A DNA stretch of 15,670 nucleotides, taken from the NCBI GenBank assembly GCA_030150965.1, contig JASLEW010000465.1, positions 1 through 15,670 on the forward strand, read 5' to 3'. A program made the translations under genes and the position numbers. This stretch comes from Thermoanaerobaculia bacterium. Lineage in GTDB: Bacteria > Acidobacteriota > Thermoanaerobaculia > Multivoradales > UBA5704. Positions 14,128-15,670 of this stretch are shown here, one piece after another. How positions within the stretch are numbered: the first letter of the stretch is position 1; each line of letters opens with the position of its first letter. A model generated the notes under the pieces. It searched no databases. It was given only the letters and a program-made list of their open reading frames with translations, and was not told the origin of the DNA.

Positions 14128-14345
14128 GGCCGGCCTGGCGGCGGTGCTGCCGGCCTGGCGGCGTCGCCGGCGGTGACCCGGGTGGTGGCGAGCCGGCTGC
14201 TCGGCATCACCGCGCACGACCGCACGATTCGGCGGCGATCGTGCCCGCCACGCTGACCCTGGTCGCGGTGGCGCCGGTCCCCGGCTTCCTGCCCGCCCGG
14301 TGGCGCCGGCCGCCGCCGGCCGGGGCGCGGCGTCAGCGGTTCGGC
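14128..14345 (+). pseudogene. ABC-transporter permease (ADOP/MacB-like) C-terminal remnant, frameshifted
   Basis: Directly after the DUF3187 gene, one frame reads GAAGLAASPAVTRVVASRLL and then GITAHD (14140-14220). This matches the pattern 'GLaaa.a.tR..aslLfGv...D' near the C-terminus of FtsX-like permeases of the ADOP type. A shift of one base near 14220 moves the continuation to another frame: AIVPATLTLVAVAPVPGFLP, then ARWRRPPPAGARRQ, corresponding to the last membrane helix and the 'lPArRAarvdP' end signature. The upstream 700 or so residues are absent because the DUF3187 gene lies there. A 15-bp direct repeat (14129-14143 and 14149-14163) lies at its left end. I infer a deleted, decayed permease gene tail to tail with smc. 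Confidence 0.55.
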
Positions 14346-14356
14346 GCGCGGCGCGC

Positions 14357-15670
14357 TCAGGCGGTGGCGCGCCGGTCCTCGGCCGGCTGTAGCTCGTCGA
14401 GCTCGACGGAGACGAGCTTCGAGACGCCCTTCTCCTCCATGGTGACGCCGTAGAGGCAGGCGGCGGCCTCCATGGTCAGCTTGTTGTGGGTGATGATGAT
14501 GAACTGGGTGTCGCCGGCCAGCTCGCGCAGCAGGTCGACGAAGCGCACGGTGTTGACGTCGTCGAGCGGCGCGTCCACCTCGTCGAGGATGCAGAAGGGC
14601 GACGGCTTGGTCTGGAAGAGGGCGAAGAGCAGGGCGATGGCGGTCAGCGCCTTCTCGCCGCCCGACAGCAGCATCAGGTTCTGCAGCCGCTTGCCGGGGG
14701 GGCGGGCGACGATCTCGATGCCGCTCTCGAGCACGTCCTCGTCGTCGAGCAGGCGCATCTCGGCCTCGCCGCCGCGGAACAGGCGGGCGAAGACCACGCC
14801 GAAGCTGCGGTTGACCTCGTCGAAGGTGGCGCGGAAGCGCTCGCTCGACGCCTCGTTGATCTCGCGGATGGTGCGCCGCAGGCTGTCCACCGACTGGGCG
14901 ACATCGGCGCGCTGGGTGGTCAGGAACTCCTGCCGCCGCTCCTGCTCGTCGTGCTCCTCGACCGCCAGGAGGTTGACCGGCCCGAGGCGCTCCAGGGCGG
15001 CCTTGCAGCGCGCCAGCTCGGCCTCCAGCTCGGCCAGCTCCGCCTCGGAGAGGACCGGCGGCGCCTCCGCGGCCGGCGCCGGGAGGCCGGCGTCCGCCGC
15101 CGGGCCGCTCCCGGCGGCATTGATCCCAGCGGCCTCGTCGGTCGCGGCGGCCGCGCCTGCCGGCTCGGCCGCAGCGGCCATCCCGGCTGCCTCTGCCGCC
15201 CCGACCTCGTCTGCCGCCTCTGCCGCCCCTGCCAGGGCCGCGGCGACCCGCCGGGCGTCCGCCGCCGGCACCTGCGCCGCCGGGTGCGTGGCGGCCCCGG
15301 GAGCCTTCCCCGGCAGCTCGGCGCCGAAGTGCTCGCGGTAGGTGAGCGCCAGGTGCTCAGCGTCCTGCCGCAGGCCGGCGTGGGCGACGCGCAGCTCCTC
15401 GATCTCGCTGCGCGCCTCGTCGCGCCGCGTGCGGTGGGCGGCGATGCGCTCGTCGAGGCCGCGCACCATCCGGCGCTGGGTGTCGAGGCGGTCCTGGCCG
15501 GCCAGCACCTGCTCCTCGGCCTCGTCGCGCAGCTCCAGGGCGCGCTGCAGCTCGCTCTCGGCGCGCTCCAGGGCGGCCGCGAGCTCGCCGCGCCGGGCGG
15601 CCAGGCGCTCCGCCTCCTGGCGCCAGGCCGCGACCTGGCGGCTGCCGCGGCCCACCTCGGCGGCCAGGCG
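14357..15670 (-). CDS. smc: Chromosome segregation protein SMC, C-terminal part (cut by window)
   Basis: The 437 visible residues are the C-terminal coiled coil and ATPase half-head of bacterial SMC; the N-terminus lies beyond the right edge. Signatures are LERLGPVNLLAVEEHDEQ (re-entry to the head), LMLLSGGEKALTAIALLFAL (the ABC signature) and FCILDEVDAPLDDVN (Walker B with the catalytic Glu), followed by QFIIITHNKLTMEAA (H-loop region). SMC dimers with ScpA/ScpB load on DNA and organise and separate chromosomes using ATP. All catalytic motifs of this half are intact, so the gene should be functional. An unusual Ala-rich segment interrupts the coiled coil at about 15058-15315 (about 85 residues, about 40 of them Ala). 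The gene ends 11 bases after the permease remnant on the opposite strand. Confidence 0.97.
   Translation of the reverse strand, partial: RLAAEVGRGSRQVAAWRQEAERLAARRGELAAALERAESELQRALELRDEAEEQVLAGQDRLDTQRRMVRGLDERIAAHRTRRDEARSEIEELRVAHAGLRQDAEHLALTYREHFGAELPGKAPGAATHPAAQVPAADARRVAAALAGAAEAADEVGAAEAAGMAAAAEPAGAAAATDEAAGINAAGSGPAADAGLPAPAAEAPPVLSEAELAELEAELARCKAALERLGPVNLLAVEEHDEQERRQEFLTTQRADVAQSVDSLRRTIREINEASSERFRATFDEVNRSFGVVFARLFRGGEAEMRLLDDEDVLESGIEIVARPPGKRLQNLMLLSGGEKALTAIALLFALFQTKPSPFCILDEVDAPLDDVNTVRFVDLLRELAGDTQFIIITHNKLTMEAAACLYGVTMEEKGVSKLVSVELDELQPAEDRRATA

Noticed and set aside
14129..14163. Two copies of a 15-bp sequence as the start of a CRISPR or tandem array
   Set aside because: There are only two copies with a 5-nt gap. 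They lie at the edge of a permease remnant and no further units follow.
12646..14217. Minus-strand 523-residue open frame opposite the DUF3187-type gene
   Set aside because: Its composition (His/Gln/Arg/Pro-rich) is that of a shadow, while the plus strand gives a signal peptide and family-like segments.

Overview
The window is very GC-rich bacterial DNA with strong third-position GC bias. It carries a PaoABC-like molybdenum hydroxylase operon, a CPBP membrane protease, an smc gene with an Ala-rich insertion, and a fragment resembling the C-terminus of the large ADOP/MacB-type permeases that are common in Acidobacteriota and related phyla. This suggests a soil- or sediment-type chromosome, perhaps Acidobacteriota or a deltaproteobacterial-like lineage. 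The phylum is an inference and cannot be fixed from the sequence alone.

Layout. Positions 1-1139 are a graveyard of gene fragments: a P-loop ATPase piece, an IS3-family transposase with a frameshift, and a sigma-70 region-4 (ECF-like) tail. From 1132 to 3004 come a small secreted or membrane protein with a Ser/Gly linker (minus strand), a possible 68-aa membrane peptide (plus) and a CPBP intramembrane protease (minus). Positions 3005-3889 hold no recognisable gene. From 3890 to 8941 lies the best-defined functional unit. An AraC-type regulator (minus) diverges from a tightly packed three-gene operon encoding the [2Fe-2S], FAD and molybdenum cofactor subunits of a PaoABC-like aldehyde oxidoreductase. 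The 231-bp region between them contains a perfect 7-bp inverted repeat that could be an operator.

From 9119 to 11810 there is a hairpin, a small Cys-rich secreted protein with a good sigma-70-like promoter (minus), and a membrane-anchored metallophosphoesterase (plus). From 11828 to 12364 there is an acidic small ORF of uncertain integrity and a tRNA-Thr(CGT), both minus. From 12694 to 14127 there is a doubtful small ORF and a DUF3187-type outer-membrane protein with a TTG start. Positions 14128-14345 hold a frameshifted remnant of a permease C-terminus. The right edge (14357-15670, minus) is the C-terminal part of smc, cut by the window.

How the genes work together: the only clear multi-gene system is the divergent araC / aldehyde oxidoreductase module. 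The two FeS clusters of the small subunit, the FAD plus a predicted 4Fe-4S cluster of the medium subunit, and the molybdenum site of the large subunit would form one electron-transfer chain. No convincing previously undescribed defence or mobile system is visible. The noteworthy items are the decayed-gene cluster, the Ala-rich insertion in SMC, the permease remnant and several small secreted or membrane proteins without a recognised family.
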